From an uncultured Oscillospiraceae bacterium (lineage in GTDB: Bacteria > Bacillota > Clostridia > Oscillospirales > Oscillospiraceae): a DNA stretch of 64,000 bases. The DNA lies in NCBI GenBank assembly GCA_910588625.1, contig CAJUQN010000001.1:130589-194588 (forward strand), given 5' to 3'. Of this stretch, positions 33,901 to 42,873 are shown one piece after another (position 1 is the stretch's first letter; each line of letters opens with the position of its first letter). The notes below the pieces were generated by a model. The model did no database searches. It worked only from the letters and a program-made list of their open reading frames with translations, and had not been told where the DNA came from. The position numbers and the translations under genes were made by a program.

Positions 33901-34658
33901 GCTTTCACCCGGGGATCGTCGATCTGGATTCCCTTCAAATGGGTGGAAAAGGTGGTGTGGCGGCAATGGTCGGACCAGTAGGTATCCACCACCCGCACCT
34001 CGGTGATGGTGGGGTCCCGGCGCTCCCAGTCCCGGAAATAGTTTTGCAGGAACTTCAAATCGTCCAGGTCCATGGCCAGCCCCAGCCGGTCCAGCTCGGC
34101 CTGCAACCCCGCCTCGTCCAGGTCGGTGAAACCGTCCAGCACCGCCACCCGGTCCGGGGTGTCGTAGCTGTGGGCCAGGGTATCCGGCTTGTCCATGGAC
34201 GCCTCCCGGCTCTCCACCGGGTTAATGAGGTAGCCCTTCACCTTGTCCAACTGGTCCTGGGAGAGCTTCCCCTCCAGCGCATAGACCTTTGCGTAGGCGA
34301 CGAGGGGCCGCGCCTCTCCCGTCATAAGCTGGATGCACTGGGCGGCGGAGTCCGCCCGTTGGTCAAACTGGCCCGGCAGGGCCTCCACCGCCATCAAAAT
34401 ATGGGGGCCCTCAGAGGCAGGAAATTCCTCGTCGTAGACCGCGTCCACCTGAGGCTCTGCAAACACGCCGCCTTTGGCCTGTTCGTAAACCTCCGGGGTG
34501 ACGCCCTCCACGTCGTAGCGGTTGAAGATAGTCAAGCCGGTCAGGCCCTGGACGCCCAGCTGCTCCCGCAGGTCCCGGTACAAGCCCTGGGCCTCCACGT
34601 CGAATCCGGCGCGCTTGCGTACGAAACAGCGAAATACTTGGCTTTTGCTCTGGTTCAT
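30954..34658 (-). CDS. purL: Phosphoribosylformylglycinamidine synthase (fused PurL-PurQ type)
   Basis: 1234 residues, single-chain FGAR amidotransferase: FGAR + ATP + glutamine to FGAM in purine synthesis. Order: N-terminal region, then the synthase half with EIEPFGGAATCIGG, VGGRTGRDG-type loop as LLGGRTGRDGIGGATGSS, and FGAGGVSVAIGELADGLEIDLD; a second AIRS-like half (AIGGKDSMSGSF); and a class I glutaminase domain at the C-terminus with nucleophile Cys in LGICNGFQALLKLGL and the His/Glu pair in PVSHGEGRF. AAGGAG precedes the ATG. Other pur genes are absent from the window. Confidence 0.96.
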   Translation of the reverse strand: MNQSKSQVFRCFVRKRAGFDVEAQGLYRDLREQLGVQGLTGLTIFNRYDVEGVTPEVYEQAKGGVFAEPQVDAVYDEEFPASEGPHILMAVEALPGQFDQRADSAAQCIQLMTGEARPLVAYAKVYALEGKLSQDQLDKVKGYLINPVESREASMDKPDTLAHSYDTPDRVAVLDGFTDLDEAGLQAELDRLGLAMDLDDLKFLQNYFRDWERRDPTITEVRVVDTYWSDHCRHTTFSTHLKGIQIDDPRVKAAYERYLAARVEAYGEEKAGKRPQTLMDIATIGTKVLKKRGLLPELDESEEINACSIHVPAVVDGEEQDWLLMFKNETHNHPTEIEPFGGAATCIGGCIRDPLSGRAYVHQAMRVTGGGDPTVPLSDTLEGKLPQRKLAQTAAAGYSSYGNQIGLATGHVAELYHPGYIAKRLECGAVVAAAPAGHVRRERPAPGDVVILLGGRTGRDGIGGATGSSKSHNKKSLATMASEVQKGNAPEERKLQRLFRDENVTRMIKRCNDFGAGGVSVAIGELADGLEIDLDAVRKKYEGLDGTELAISESQERMAVVVAAEDEEQFIAMAEAENLEAYRVAVVTESPRMVMTWKGQTIADLSREFLNTNGAVKRAGVSVPEYVGHGVERPSTLREMAASLKCASRRGLVERFDGSIGAGSVLMPFGGKTQTTPAQAMAALLPTMPGEETDQASVMAYACDPEAMSASPYWGAYDAVTAAIAKLVAAGADYKGAYLTLQEFFEKLRDEPARWGKPFAALLGALDAQLDYGAAAIGGKDSMSGSFLDLDVPPTVIAFAVAPVKAGDVLSPEFKEAGHPVYCFAPNDDRADSRKASWEAFYRLAQDGKVKAAWVAEHGMADAVMKMSFGNRVGFQTDDDVTNWYGIGSAVIVAELIEDIECPYARRVGITTAEPIIKIGGDSALIDELLKLNEGTLEEVYPTRAGTSEPVETITWERRSPAVFDGEIARPRVVIPVFPGTNCEYDSVRACLRAGMDAETVVIRNLTPDALAQSAVELERAIKNAQIVFLPGGFSGGDEPEGSAKLIVSFFRNPRLTDAVHDLLKHRDGLMLGICNGFQALLKLGLLPRGEITPVDENSPTLTYNLIGRHQSRYVTTRVCSVKSPWMLLSHVGDLHAIPVSHGEGRFAAPQAVVDQLIANGQIATQYVDAQGVPSMDIAVNPNGSVCAIEGVFSPDGRVFGKMGHSERRGEFVAKNISGEKLQPIFDSGALYFR

Positions 34659-34721
34659 GGTTTATTTCTCCTTCTCTAGGCGAAAGATCCGCCAGCGGGC
34701 AAATGAGGCCCGAAAAATTAA

Positions 34722-36272
34722 CTAATGAGAGGTGGTGGTCCACTCCTCCATGCGGTAGAAGGGATTGGCCCGGGTGGGCTGGAGGTTGGAGGCCATCCCC
34801 CACCGCACCAGCAGGGAACCCCGCTTGAAGCACAGGGGCGCAATGGGCACGTCTTCCGCCAGCCGGGTCCATAGGGCTTTGGCGGCCTCAGTGCGCTGTG
34901 TGCCCTGAGCGGCTTTCCAAGTAGTCAACGCCTGGGTCGTGGCCCAATTGCTGTAGCCGCCGTAGTTCAGTGGCCCGGTCAACAGGGGAGAGGGGTCGAA
35001 GTCGCCGGTCAAGCGAACCTCACCGATGTAGAGGTCGAACCGCCCCGCCGACAGGGCGGCGATGTAGTCGCTCCAAGGCAGGGTGCTCAAGGTGACGCCG
35101 ACCCCCAGGGCAGTCAGGGCTTCCGCCAGGGTCTTTGCCACCGCCTCGCGGGATTCGTTGTCACTGTTCACCAGCAGCGTGACCTCCAAAAGCGTCCGGC
35201 GGCGGTAGAGCAAGCCGTCCTCCTCATTGCGCTCATACCCCGCCTGGGCCAGCAGGGCGGCGGCCCGCTCCAGGTCATAGCTCAGCGGGGCGGCGGCCTC
35301 CTCGTCGTAGTCTCCGCATACGGGAGACATGGGCAGGCAGGCCGCGTCCCCGTGGCCGGACATCTGGATTTGCACCAGGCTTTCCCGGTCAAAGGCGCGG
35401 GAGAACGCCTGACGGACAAGGTCGGACTGACACGCCCCGCCGGTGGTCTTAAAGCCCACATACATCAGATTGGTGGTGGGGTAGTCACAGGTCTCGTAGC
35501 TGCTGGAGTACCCCAGCGCATAGGGGTCGGAAAACTCCGTGGTGACGGCGGTGATATCCCCGCTGTCAAAGGCGGCGATACGCTCGTTGGCGTTGGTCGC
35601 CGCTGTCAGGGGAATGGTGGCATAGGGGAGTGCCGCGCCGCCAGTATGGTAGGGATTGGTTTGCAGATAGAGCCGCTCTCCAGCAGACTCATACTGATAG
35701 TACCCCGTACCCAGCGGGGTAGCCCATTCCCCTTGTTCCAGCACGACGGGCACATCCAGCAGGGCGGGGAGGTTCCCGTTGGGAGCGGACAGATAGACCG
35801 TTAACGTGCCTTCATCCGCCGCCGTCACGCCGGTAATGGCAGACAGCCGGGCAGCGTATAGTCCGGAGCTCCGGGCGGCGTTCAGGGAGGCTGCGGCGTG
35901 CTGGGCGGTGAGCGGGGTGCCATCGGAGAACACCACCCCCGGCCTTATGGCAAAGGACCAGCTGTACCCGTCCGCGCCAGGAGTGCCGGACGCGGCCAGC
36001 ACCGGCTGGGGAATAAACTCGTTGTCCAGCTCGTACAGCCCCTGATACACCAGCCCCGTCAGGTCCTGGTTCACCTGACTGTCACCAGTGATGGGATGGA
36101 GGGAGGCCCCTGGGTCATAGCCAAGGCTAAACTGCACCATCTCCGGGGTCTTGGTTGGGACGGGGGAGGCCGTTTCAGACGGTGAGGGCTCCGGGTCGTC
36201 CATCTGGGGCTGACAGCCCATCAGCGAGAAGCCCAGACACACCGCCAGCAAAAGGGACAGCCAGCGCCTCAT
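34722..36272 (-). CDS. Peptide/nickel-type ABC transporter binding lipoprotein (family 5)
   Basis: 516 residues. Signal peptide with lipobox SLMGC, a Pro/Ser/Thr-rich tether, then a family 5 solute-binding fold (DLTGLVYQGLYELDNEFIPQPVLAASGTPGADGYSWSFAIRPGVVFSDGTPLTAQHAAASL ... RQAFSRAFDRESLV). Binds oligopeptides or similar ligands outside the membrane. No permease or ATPase genes are adjacent, so it is an orphan that must pair with a distant transporter or act as a sensor. Its ATG overlaps the YfiH stop by 4 nt (ATGA). Confidence 0.88.
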   Translation of the reverse strand: MRRWLSLLLAVCLGFSLMGCQPQMDDPEPSPSETASPVPTKTPEMVQFSLGYDPGASLHPITGDSQVNQDLTGLVYQGLYELDNEFIPQPVLAASGTPGADGYSWSFAIRPGVVFSDGTPLTAQHAAASLNAARSSGLYAARLSAITGVTAADEGTLTVYLSAPNGNLPALLDVPVVLEQGEWATPLGTGYYQYESAGERLYLQTNPYHTGGAALPYATIPLTAATNANERIAAFDSGDITAVTTEFSDPYALGYSSSYETCDYPTTNLMYVGFKTTGGACQSDLVRQAFSRAFDRESLVQIQMSGHGDAACLPMSPVCGDYDEEAAAPLSYDLERAAALLAQAGYERNEEDGLLYRRRTLLEVTLLVNSDNESREAVAKTLAEALTALGVGVTLSTLPWSDYIAALSAGRFDLYIGEVRLTGDFDPSPLLTGPLNYGGYSNWATTQALTTWKAAQGTQRTEAAKALWTRLAEDVPIAPLCFKRGSLLVRWGMASNLQPTRANPFYRMEEWTTTSH

Positions 36273-37084
36273 ACCAATAATTGAATGGCGGCGGCCATGG
36301 ACCCCCGGCTGGTGCCCAGCTTCCGGTGGCTCCAGAACTTGTCCGGGTTGCAGGAGGTGCACAGGGTGCTCACCGCAATGTGGTCCGGGTCCAGCCCGGC
36401 CTGCTCCAGGCGCATAGCGTTGATGCTTTTCAGGTCCACGGCAAACTTGCCGTTTTCCTTGATCTTGATGTGCTTCAGCACCGCCGTGGACAGGGCGGTG
36501 GTCATGGCGTTGGGCACGTCCTCGTGGGTCTCGAAGCAGTCGGGGCCGATGCCGGGGCCCACGGCGGCCAGAATGTCCGCCGGACGGCAGCCGTATACGT
36601 CCTTCATGCGCTCTACAGCGGCGGTGGCAATGCCCGCGGCGGTACCCCGCCAGCCCGCGTGGACGGCGGCGATCACCCGGCGCACCGGGTCGTAGAACAG
36701 CACGGGGATGCAGTCGGCCGAATAGATCACAAGGGTCACGCCGGGCAGGGCGGTCATCAGGCCGTCCGCCTCATAATTCACCTTGTCATAGGGGTCGGTG
36801 TGCAGGTCGGCGGTGGTGACACACCGCACCACGCCGCCATGGACCTGGTTGGTCATAGCCATTTTCTCCCCCTTCGCCCCTATGGCGGAGAAGAACCGGC
36901 GGTAGTTCTCCCGGACGTGGTCGGGGTCGTCTCCCCGGCTGGCGCCCAGGTTCAGAGACTCCCACATCCCCCGGGACACGCCGCCCAGACGGGTGGAGAA
37001 GCCGTGGGCCGCGCCAGCCGCGGCGGCGATACCGTCGGCCTGGAAAAAGGTGACGCCGTTTTGGGTCTGCTCAACGATATTCAT
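36269..37084 (-). CDS. YfiH/YlmD family purine nucleoside phosphorylase (laccase-domain fold)
   Basis: 271 residues of the Cu-oxidase_4 fold now shown in several members to act on purine nucleosides. Metal/active-site motifs: MTNQVHG (His), IYSADCIPV (Cys) and AAVHAGWRGTAAG (His). The C-terminus has STLCTSCNPDKFWSHRK, typical of the family. The ATG at 37084 follows AAGGAAG. The stop overlaps the next gene's start. Position between SecA and a lipoprotein is not informative about role; FlaR/peptidoglycan-editing activity has also been claimed for relatives. Confidence 0.92.
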   Translation of the reverse strand: MNIVEQTQNGVTFFQADGIAAAAGAAHGFSTRLGGVSRGMWESLNLGASRGDDPDHVRENYRRFFSAIGAKGEKMAMTNQVHGGVVRCVTTADLHTDPYDKVNYEADGLMTALPGVTLVIYSADCIPVLFYDPVRRVIAAVHAGWRGTAAGIATAAVERMKDVYGCRPADILAAVGPGIGPDCFETHEDVPNAMTTALSTAVLKHIKIKENGKFAVDLKSINAMRLEQAGLDPDHIAVSTLCTSCNPDKFWSHRKLGTSRGSMAAAIQLLV

Positions 37085-37106
37085 AGGCACTTCCTTTTCG
37101 CTGTCG

Positions 37107-37174
37107 GGGCGGATATCGTCCGCCCACAAATGCCAGAGAGCACTTGTGTGAACACGGGCGGATATTGTCCGCCC
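37107..37174. repeat. Two copies of a GGGCGGATAT(C/T)GTCCGCCC hairpin
   Basis: Copies at 37107-37125 and 37156-37174, 18 of 19 bases identical, each self-complementary (GGGCGGA/TCCGCCC). They lie between secA and the yfiH-like gene and may mark a small dispersed repeat or processing sites. Confidence 0.6.
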
Positions 37175-37182
37175 CCGCAGGA

Positions 37183-39966
37183 TCACGTATCCTTATGATA
37201 CTCTGGACAGGTACATTTCTTCCACTTCAAGCCCGAGCCACAGGGACAGGGGTCGTTGCGGCCGATCTTGACCGCCTTTTTCACCGGCTGCTTCTTCACG
37301 GAGCCGTCGCTGCCCGCGGACTGTCCGGTGATCTTGGCCACCCGCTCGCGCTTGATCTCCTCGTTGGTCTTGACGCGCACAGTGAACAGGCGGCGGACAG
37401 TCTCCTCCTGGATGGCGGAGATCATCTGCTCAAACATATCGAAGCCTTCCCGCTTGTACTCCACCACCGGGTCGGACTGGCCGTAAGCCCGCAGGCCGAT
37501 CCCCTGGCGCAGCTCGGTCATGGCGTCGATGTGGTCCATCCAGTACTCGTCCACCACCCGCAGGAGGATCACCCGCTCCAGCTCCCGCATGGCGGACTTA
37601 CCCGGTTCCATGCGGCCCTCCATGGCCTTGTCGATGACCTGCTCCCGCTCGCCGTAGTTAACCTGAGCGGTAGTCAGCATTTCCTCAGACAGCTTAGCGG
37701 GGGCGGTGCTGCCCGCCTCCTCCTGGAACTTGGCCAGCTGGATGGAGGTGAACACCGACCCGGCCAGATGGGCGGTGGCGGCCTTGAAGTCCTCTCCGCT
37801 GATGTGGGACTGCTCCCCGGCGTGGCCTTCCACCAATCCGGAGACGGTGGAGGAGAGCATATTCTCAATGGCGGAGTGGACGTCCTCGCCGTCCAGCACC
37901 TGGCGGCGCTGCTTGTAGATGACCTCGCGCTGGGTGTTCATCACGTCGTCGTACTCCAGCACGTTTTTACGGGTCTGGAAGTTCCGGGACTCCACCTGCT
38001 TCTGGGCATTCTCAATGGCCCCGGACAGCATCTTCTGGTCCAAGGGGGTGTCGTCGTCCACCCCCAGGCGCTCCATCATGTTCTGGATGCGCTCGGAGCC
38101 GAACAGACGGAGGATATCGTCCTCCAGGGAGAGGAAAAACCGGCTCTCGCCGGGGTCGCCCTGACGTCCGGCGCGGCCGCGCAGCTGGTTGTCGATCCGG
38201 CGGGACTCGTGGCGCTCGGTGCCCAGGATGTAGAGGCCGCCCGCCTCCCGGACTTTGTCGGCCTCCTCCTTGATCTCCTCCTTATACCTGGCCTCTGCCT
38301 CGACAAAGGCTTTCCGGGCGTTCAGGATCTCCTGGTCGTCCGTCTCGCCGTGGCCGTCGCACTCGGCCAGCATTTCGTCGCTCATGCCCTTCTTGCGCAG
38401 CTCCGCCTTGGCCATATACTCGGCGTTACCGCCCAGCACGATATCAGTACCACGTCCGGCCATGTTGGTGGCCACGGTGACCGCCCCGAACTTGCCCGCC
38501 TGGGCCACAATCTCCGCTTCCTTCTCGTGGTTCTTGGCATTCAGCACATTGTGCTTGATGCCCGCCCGCGTCAGCATTTTGCTGACCAGCTCGGAGATCT
38601 CGATGGACACGGTGCCCACCAGCACAGGCTGGCCCTTCTCGTGGCAGGCCTTAATCTGCTCCACCACCGCCTTGTATTTGCCGTCCTTGGTCTTGTACAC
38701 CACATCGGGCTGGTCCACCCGGGCCAGGGGGCGGTTGGTGGGGATCTCCACAATATCCAAGTTGTAGATGGTGCCGAACTCCTCCTCCTCGGTCATGGCG
38801 GTGCCGGTCATGCCGGACAGCTTGTCATAGAGGCGGAAATAGTTCTGAAAGGTGATGGTGGCCAGGGTCTTGGACTCCCGGGCCACGGTGACGTGCTCCT
38901 TGGCCTCGATGGCCTGGTGCAGCCCCTCGTTGTAACGGCGGCCATACATCAAACGTCCGGTGAACTCGTCCACGATGATGACCTCGCCATCCTTCACCAC
39001 GTAGTCGATGTCCCGCTTCATCACGCCCCGGGCCTTGATGGCCTGGTTGATGTGGTGGGACAGGGTGGTGTTCTCCGGGTCGGACAGGTTCTCCACATTG
39101 AACGCCTGCTCCGCCTTGGCAATGCCCTGGGAGGTAAGGGTGGCCGTGCGGGCCTTCTCGTCCACGATGTAGTCCGCGTCGTCGGTGGCGTCCTCCTCCT
39201 CCTTGGCGTCCACGGCCTTCACCCGCTTGCACTTCAGCCGGGCCACGAAGTTGTCCGCCAGCTGGTAAAGCTGGGTGGACTGCTCGCCCTGGCCGGAGAT
39301 GATGAGGGGGGTGCGGGCCTCGTCGATGAGGATGGAGTCCACCTCGTCCACGATGGCAAACACGTGGCCCCGCTGGACCAGCTCGGAGGCGTAGATGGCC
39401 ATATTGTCCCGGAGGTAGTCAAAGCCAAACTCGTTGTTGGTGCCATAGGTGATGTCGGCGGCGTATGCCCTCTGTTTGTCGGCCTTATCCACCCCGTGGA
39501 TGACCAGGCCTACGGTGAGGCCAAGGTACTTGTACACCTTGCCCATCCACTCTGAGTCACGCTTGGCCAAGTAGTCGTTGACGGTGATGATGTGCACGCC
39601 CTGGCCCGTCAGGCCGTTGAGGTAGGCGGGGAGGGTGGCGACAAGGGTCTTGCCTTCACCGGTTTTCATCTCGGCGATGCGGCCCTGGTGGAGGATGATG
39701 CCGCCGATGAGCTGCACCCGGTAGGGGCGCATACCCAGCACCCGGTCCGCCGCCTCGCGGCAGGCGGCGAAGGCTTCGGGCAGAATGTCGTCCAGCGTCT
39801 CGCCATTAGCCAGCCGGGACCTGAACTCAGCCGTCTTGGCCCGCAGGTCCTGGTCGCTGAGGGCGCGGTATTCGTCCTCCAATGACTCAATCTTATCCAC
39901 GGTGGCGTTCAGCGCCTTCACCTCCCGCTGGGAGCGGGTGCCGAACAATTTTGAAATCAGACCCAT
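37183..39966 (-). CDS. secA: Preprotein translocase subunit SecA
   Basis: 927 residues, motor ATPase that pushes secretory proteins through SecYEG. Walker [33 protein letters not shown] (DEAD-type box), preprotein cross-linking region, [10 protein letters not shown] and helicase motifs [15 protein letters not shown], and a C-terminal zinc motif [12 protein letters not shown] preceded by a Ser/Lys linker. [17 protein letters not shown] is a standard N-terminus. First gene of a minus-strand run (secA, yfiH-like, lipoprotein, purL). TGATATACT at 40041-40049 (minus strand) may be an extended -10. Confidence 0.98.
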   Translation of the reverse strand: MGLISKLFGTRSQREVKALNATVDKIESLEDEYRALSDQDLRAKTAEFRSRLANGETLDDILPEAFAACREAADRVLGMRPYRVQLIGGIILHQGRIAEMKTGEGKTLVATLPAYLNGLTGQGVHIITVNDYLAKRDSEWMGKVYKYLGLTVGLVIHGVDKADKQRAYAADITYGTNNEFGFDYLRDNMAIYASELVQRGHVFAIVDEVDSILIDEARTPLIISGQGEQSTQLYQLADNFVARLKCKRVKAVDAKEEEDATDDADYIVDEKARTATLTSQGIAKAEQAFNVENLSDPENTTLSHHINQAIKARGVMKRDIDYVVKDGEVIIVDEFTGRLMYGRRYNEGLHQAIEAKEHVTVARESKTLATITFQNYFRLYDKLSGMTGTAMTEEEEFGTIYNLDIVEIPTNRPLARVDQPDVVYKTKDGKYKAVVEQIKACHEKGQPVLVGTVSIEISELVSKMLTRAGIKHNVLNAKNHEKEAEIVAQAGKFGAVTVATNMAGRGTDIVLGGNAEYMAKAELRKKGMSDEMLAECDGHGETDDQEILNARKAFVEAEARYKEEIKEEADKVREAGGLYILGTERHESRRIDNQLRGRAGRQGDPGESRFFLSLEDDILRLFGSERIQNMMERLGVDDDTPLDQKMLSGAIENAQKQVESRNFQTRKNVLEYDDVMNTQREVIYKQRRQVLDGEDVHSAIENMLSSTVSGLVEGHAGEQSHISGEDFKAATAHLAGSVFTSIQLAKFQEEAGSTAPAKLSEEMLTTAQVNYGEREQVIDKAMEGRMEPGKSAMRELERVILLRVVDEYWMDHIDAMTELRQGIGLRAYGQSDPVVEYKREGFDMFEQMISAIQEETVRRLFTVRVKTNEEIKRERVAKITGQSAGSDGSVKKQPVKKAVKIGRNDPCPCGSGLKWKKCTCPEYHKDT

Positions 39967-40040
39967 AATCTCTGTGTCCTTTCTTTCCTATCGCAAACTG
40001 CAAATATTGGTAAATACAGTAACCCATTTTAGCTCGAACC

Positions 40041-40049
40041 AGTATATCA
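40041..40049 (-). promoter_or_regulatory. Likely extended -10 of secA
   Basis: Read on the minus strand, TGATATACT lies about 80 nt before the secA ATG; the upstream -35 is poor (TTTTTC). The rest of the 244-nt secA/phosphoesterase gap holds no gene. Confidence 0.5.
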
Positions 40050-40210
40050 CAACCCCCAGGCAGAAAAAAGAGGAAATTGTAAATAATATGCGGGCTGGAA
40101 AACCAGGTTTTGTTGTGGTAGAATGTTAGAAAACGATCCCTGTCCGATTCCTGTCACGCCGTGCCTATTCTCGACGGCTCCGCGCTTTTTCATTGAAAGG
40201 AGGCTTCCTC

Positions 40211-41356
40211 ATGCCCCGTGCCTTTGCGCCCCTGCGTCCCCCCGTTTCCCAGCCCGCCCGGGTCATCCGGCCCCATATCGAACCGGAACGGCGGGTGCTG
40301 GCTGTCAGCGACGTCCACGGCAACCTGCCCTTTTTGAAGGGCGCGCTGGAGACCGCCGGTTTCACCACCGACGACGTGCTGGTCATTGTGGGCGACCTGT
40401 TGGAAAAGGGGGAGGAGAGCCTTGCCACCCTCCGCTATGTGATGGAGCTTCAAAAGACCCATACCGTGTACATGGTCAGCGGCAACTGCGACTATATCGA
40501 CCAATGCTTCCTATCCGGCCCCGATATAGATAAACAGCTGTGGCCTGTCCTGCACGAGTTCTGGGCGGAACGCTCCGTGCTAATCCAAATGGGCATGGAG
40601 ACCGGCGTGGTCCCCCAGACCCTTGAGGAGCTGCCCGCCCTGCGTGCCGCGCTGTTGGAGCGGTTTCCGGCGGAAACCGGTTTTCTCTTGAATCTTCCCC
40701 ACATTATGGAGGCCGGAAACTTCCTGTTCGTCCACGGCGGCGTCCCCAGGGAGGACCGCCTGGAGGAGCTGGCGGCCTACGACTGTATGAAAAACGACGA
40801 CTTCCGGGGGCAGGGGCACAGCTTCCACAAGTGGGTGGTGGTGGGCCACTGGCCTGTCACCCTGTACGACACCCATATACAGCGCTCCGCGCCCCTCATT
40901 GACTACGGCCGCCGCATCGCCTCCATCGACGGCGGGTGTGTGCTGAAGCTGGACGGGCAGCTCAATGTCCTCGTCATTCCGGATATTTACGGGGACAATT
41001 TGAACTGCATCTGGTACGACGGGCTGCCCACCGGCACCGCCCTGGACGCGCAGGAGGCGTCGACAGACCCGGTAAACATCCGCTGGTCAGACAGCGTGGT
41101 GGAGGTCCTCCGGGAGGAGGGGGACTGTGTGCTCATTCACCACCCCACCTCCGGGCGGGAGCTGTGGCTCCCACGGGATTTTGTGGGCGTCTGGCGGGAC
41201 GGCCGAACCCACACCGAGGACGCCACCGACTACCGGCTTCCCATCGCCCCTGGCGACGCCCTCTCCCTGGTGCGCAAAACCCAGCGGGGCTGTGTGGTCA
41301 AAAAGGACGGGATAACGGGATGGTATTATGGGCGGATAAAATACGATTTGGAATAG
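40211..41356 (+). CDS. Calcineurin-like metallophosphoesterase with C-terminal extension
   Basis: 381 residues. The N-terminal ~240 residues have all five metallophosphoesterase motifs: SDVHGN, IVGDLLEKG, SGNCDY, FVHGG and VVGHWP, with SIDGGCV before the end, as in bacterial Ser/Thr phosphatases. A ~110-residue C-terminal part (GTALDAQEASTDPVNIRWSDSVVEVLREEGDC) looks like a small beta-barrel added domain. ATG at 40211 follows AAAGGAGG by 8 nt; the TTG at 40193 lies before that site. Target could be phosphoproteins or a nucleotide; not determinable. Confidence 0.88.
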   Translation: MPRAFAPLRPPVSQPARVIRPHIEPERRVLAVSDVHGNLPFLKGALETAGFTTDDVLVIVGDLLEKGEESLATLRYVMELQKTHTVYMVSGNCDYIDQCFLSGPDIDKQLWPVLHEFWAERSVLIQMGMETGVVPQTLEELPALRAALLERFPAETGFLLNLPHIMEAGNFLFVHGGVPREDRLEELAAYDCMKNDDFRGQGHSFHKWVVVGHWPVTLYDTHIQRSAPLIDYGRRIASIDGGCVLKLDGQLNVLVIPDIYGDNLNCIWYDGLPTGTALDAQEASTDPVNIRWSDSVVEVLREEGDCVLIHHPTSGRELWLPRDFVGVWRDGRTHTEDATDYRLPIAPGDALSLVRKTQRGCVVKKDGITGWYYGRIKYDLE

Positions 41357-41454
41357 CATTTCCTCTCAGCGTGCTGGAATACCTTTCCGGCGCGCTGTTT
41401 TTCCGCCCGCTTCCGGCAGAGGGATTACAAACCGGAAACGAAACGTTTCCACTG

Positions 41455-41471
41455 GTTACAGTTGGTTTACA
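41455..41471 (-). promoter_or_regulatory. WalR-type box upstream of the deacetylase gene
   Basis: Read on the minus strand TGTAAA-CCAAC-TGTAAC, an exact match to the WalR (YycF) consensus TGTWAH-N5-TGTWAH. It lies 16 nt upstream of the -35 of a cell-wall gene, an activator-like position. Confidence 0.6.
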
Positions 41472-41486
41472 ATGTAACTCTACCCA

Positions 41487-41515
41487 TTGACTTTCGACAA
41501 AATTCGACCTATACT
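41487..41515 (+). promoter_or_regulatory. Promoter of the deacetylase gene
   Basis: TTGACT (41487-41492), 17 nt, TATACT (41510-41515). Confidence 0.8.
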
Positions 41516-41552
41516 GAGATTTACTTGAGAGAACACCAGGAGACGATTTTAC

Positions 41553-42629
41553 ATGGACCACACCTTGCACCACGACGCTCCCCCCAACGCCCCGGAAGAG
41601 CTCCGCGTCTCCCTGGGCGAGCTGGAAAAGGCCCCTGCCGCCACCCCCGCCCCAGGAGTGCCTAAACCCCTGTTTATTGCCGTCGCCGCGCTGGCTGTGG
41701 TGCTTGGGGCGCTGCTGGCTCTCCTCTGCTTCTTTGACCGTGACTACCGGCACAACATGGCTCTGATGAACGCGGACCAGGAGTTCATGCGCCAGGAATT
41801 GGAGCAGGCAAACACCGACCTGACGGCGGCTCAGGAAAAACTGGCTCAGGCCCAGAATGAGCTGACCCAGGCCCAGGAGACCATTGACACGCTGAAGGAG
41901 TATTCCATTGCCGCCCCGGACGGCACGCTCCCCGAATATACCCAGCTCTACCCCGACTTTTACGCCCCGGCCTGGGAGGGAGAAACCATCGCCGGCGGCA
42001 ACGTGTGCTGTCTCACCTTTGATGACGGGCCCTCCGCCAACACCGACCGGGTGCTGCAAATTCTGGACCGCTACGGCGTCAAGGCCACCTTCTTCATCGT
42101 GGGCAACAGCGCCGCCTCCGCCGCCAGCCAGGAGCGGATGCGCAAGATCGTAGGCGCGGGCCACACTATCGCCATGCACAGCTGGTCCCACAATTATAAT
42201 ACGGTATACGCCTCTGTCGAGTCCTTCCTGGACGAGTTCAGCAGCCTTTACCAATACATCCACGAGGTCACCGGGGTGTATCCGTCGGTGTTCCGTTTCC
42301 CCGGCGGCAGCATCAACGGCTATAACCGGGGCGTGTACCAGGAGATCATCGCGGAGATGACCCGCCGGGGCTTCGTCTATTTCGACTGGAACGCCTCCGC
42401 CCAGGATGCCACCGCCACCCCCCGGCCCGCCTGGGATATTGCCGCCGACTGTCTCAAGGGCGTGGGCAAGGACCTGTCCGTGGTGCTCTGCCACGACAGC
42501 GCCGCCCGCGCCACCACTGTGGAGGCGCTTCCCGCTGTCATTGAGGGGTATCAAAACGCGGGGTACACCTTCTCCGCCCTCCATCCAGGAGTGCGGCCCG
42601 TCACCTTCGGCTATCCGAAAATACAGTGA
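41553..42629 (+). CDS. Membrane-anchored polysaccharide deacetylase (CE4)
   Basis: 358 residues. N-terminal cytoplasmic tail, one membrane helix (PLFIAVAALAVVLGALLALLCFF), a coiled coil (about 75-115: QELEQANTDLTAAQEKLAQAQNELTQAQETI), then a CE4 domain from about 150. CE4 motifs: TFDDGPS (metal/catalytic Asp), HSWSHN (His ligands), RFPGGS, and LCHDSAA near the end. These enzymes deacetylate N-acetylglucosamine or N-acetylmuramic acid in peptidoglycan, affecting lysozyme resistance. The coiled coil probably spaces the enzyme from the membrane. A WalR-type box and consensus promoter precede it. Confidence 0.92.
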   Translation: MDHTLHHDAPPNAPEELRVSLGELEKAPAATPAPGVPKPLFIAVAALAVVLGALLALLCFFDRDYRHNMALMNADQEFMRQELEQANTDLTAAQEKLAQAQNELTQAQETIDTLKEYSIAAPDGTLPEYTQLYPDFYAPAWEGETIAGGNVCCLTFDDGPSANTDRVLQILDRYGVKATFFIVGNSAASAASQERMRKIVGAGHTIAMHSWSHNYNTVYASVESFLDEFSSLYQYIHEVTGVYPSVFRFPGGSINGYNRGVYQEIIAEMTRRGFVYFDWNASAQDATATPRPAWDIAADCLKGVGKDLSVVLCHDSAARATTVEALPAVIEGYQNAGYTFSALHPGVRPVTFGYPKIQ

Positions 42630-42631
42630 CA

Positions 42632-42663
42632 AAAACCCGTCCGGAACTGCCTGGGCGGGTTTT
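42632..42663 (+). terminator. Terminator of the deacetylase gene
   Basis: AAAACCCG (42632-42639) pairs with CGGGTTTT (42656-42663), with extra G-C pairs inside. Confidence 0.75.
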
Positions 42664-42749
42664 CCCGTCTTTCTATATAATAAGGCGCCCGAAACCCCGC
42701 TCAGACTGTTGTACATCCGATAAAAAACTGCAAAAACGGGAAATTTTCC

Positions 42750-42778
42750 TTTACAAAGCGGCTAAACTATGATATAGT
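42750..42778 (+). promoter_or_regulatory. Promoter of rpsO
   Basis: TTTACA (42750-42755), 17 nt, TATAGT (42773-42778). AAACTAT-GAT-ATAGTTT (42764-42780) is an inverted repeat over the -10. Confidence 0.75.
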
Positions 42779-42799
42779 TTGGCCGTGCGTCCGAAAGGA

Positions 42800-42873
42800 T
42801 GCCGCCCGCCTGCTTGGTTTTGGGACAAAGCCCGCAATTTACGGGGCTTTCACCCACCCAGCACTCAGCGGCA
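42800..42873 (+). ncRNA. Candidate S15-binding leader RNA
   Basis: In the 125-nt rpsO leader, TGCCGC (42800-42805) pairs with GCGGCA (42868-42873), closing a loop that holds another strong stem, AAAGCCC (42827-42833) with GGGCTTT (42844-42850), and a smaller one. This multi-branch form ahead of rpsO resembles known S15 autoregulatory leaders, which mimic the 16S rRNA three-way junction. Structure is hand-drawn; class unknown. Confidence 0.4.

Noticed and set aside
37144..39555. An 803-codon open frame antisense to secA
   Set aside because: Low-complexity Leu/His/Gly translation with no domain; secA on the other strand is certain.
41430..41452. CcpA cre site (ACGAAACGTTTCC)
   Set aside because: Central AAACGTTT fits but the outer T-G and C-A positions of the cre consensus do not.
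42764..42780. Dedicated repressor operator over the rpsO -10
   Set aside because: AAACTAT-GAT-ATAGTTT is symmetric, but A/T-rich -10 regions give such symmetry easily, and rpsO is usually controlled at RNA level.
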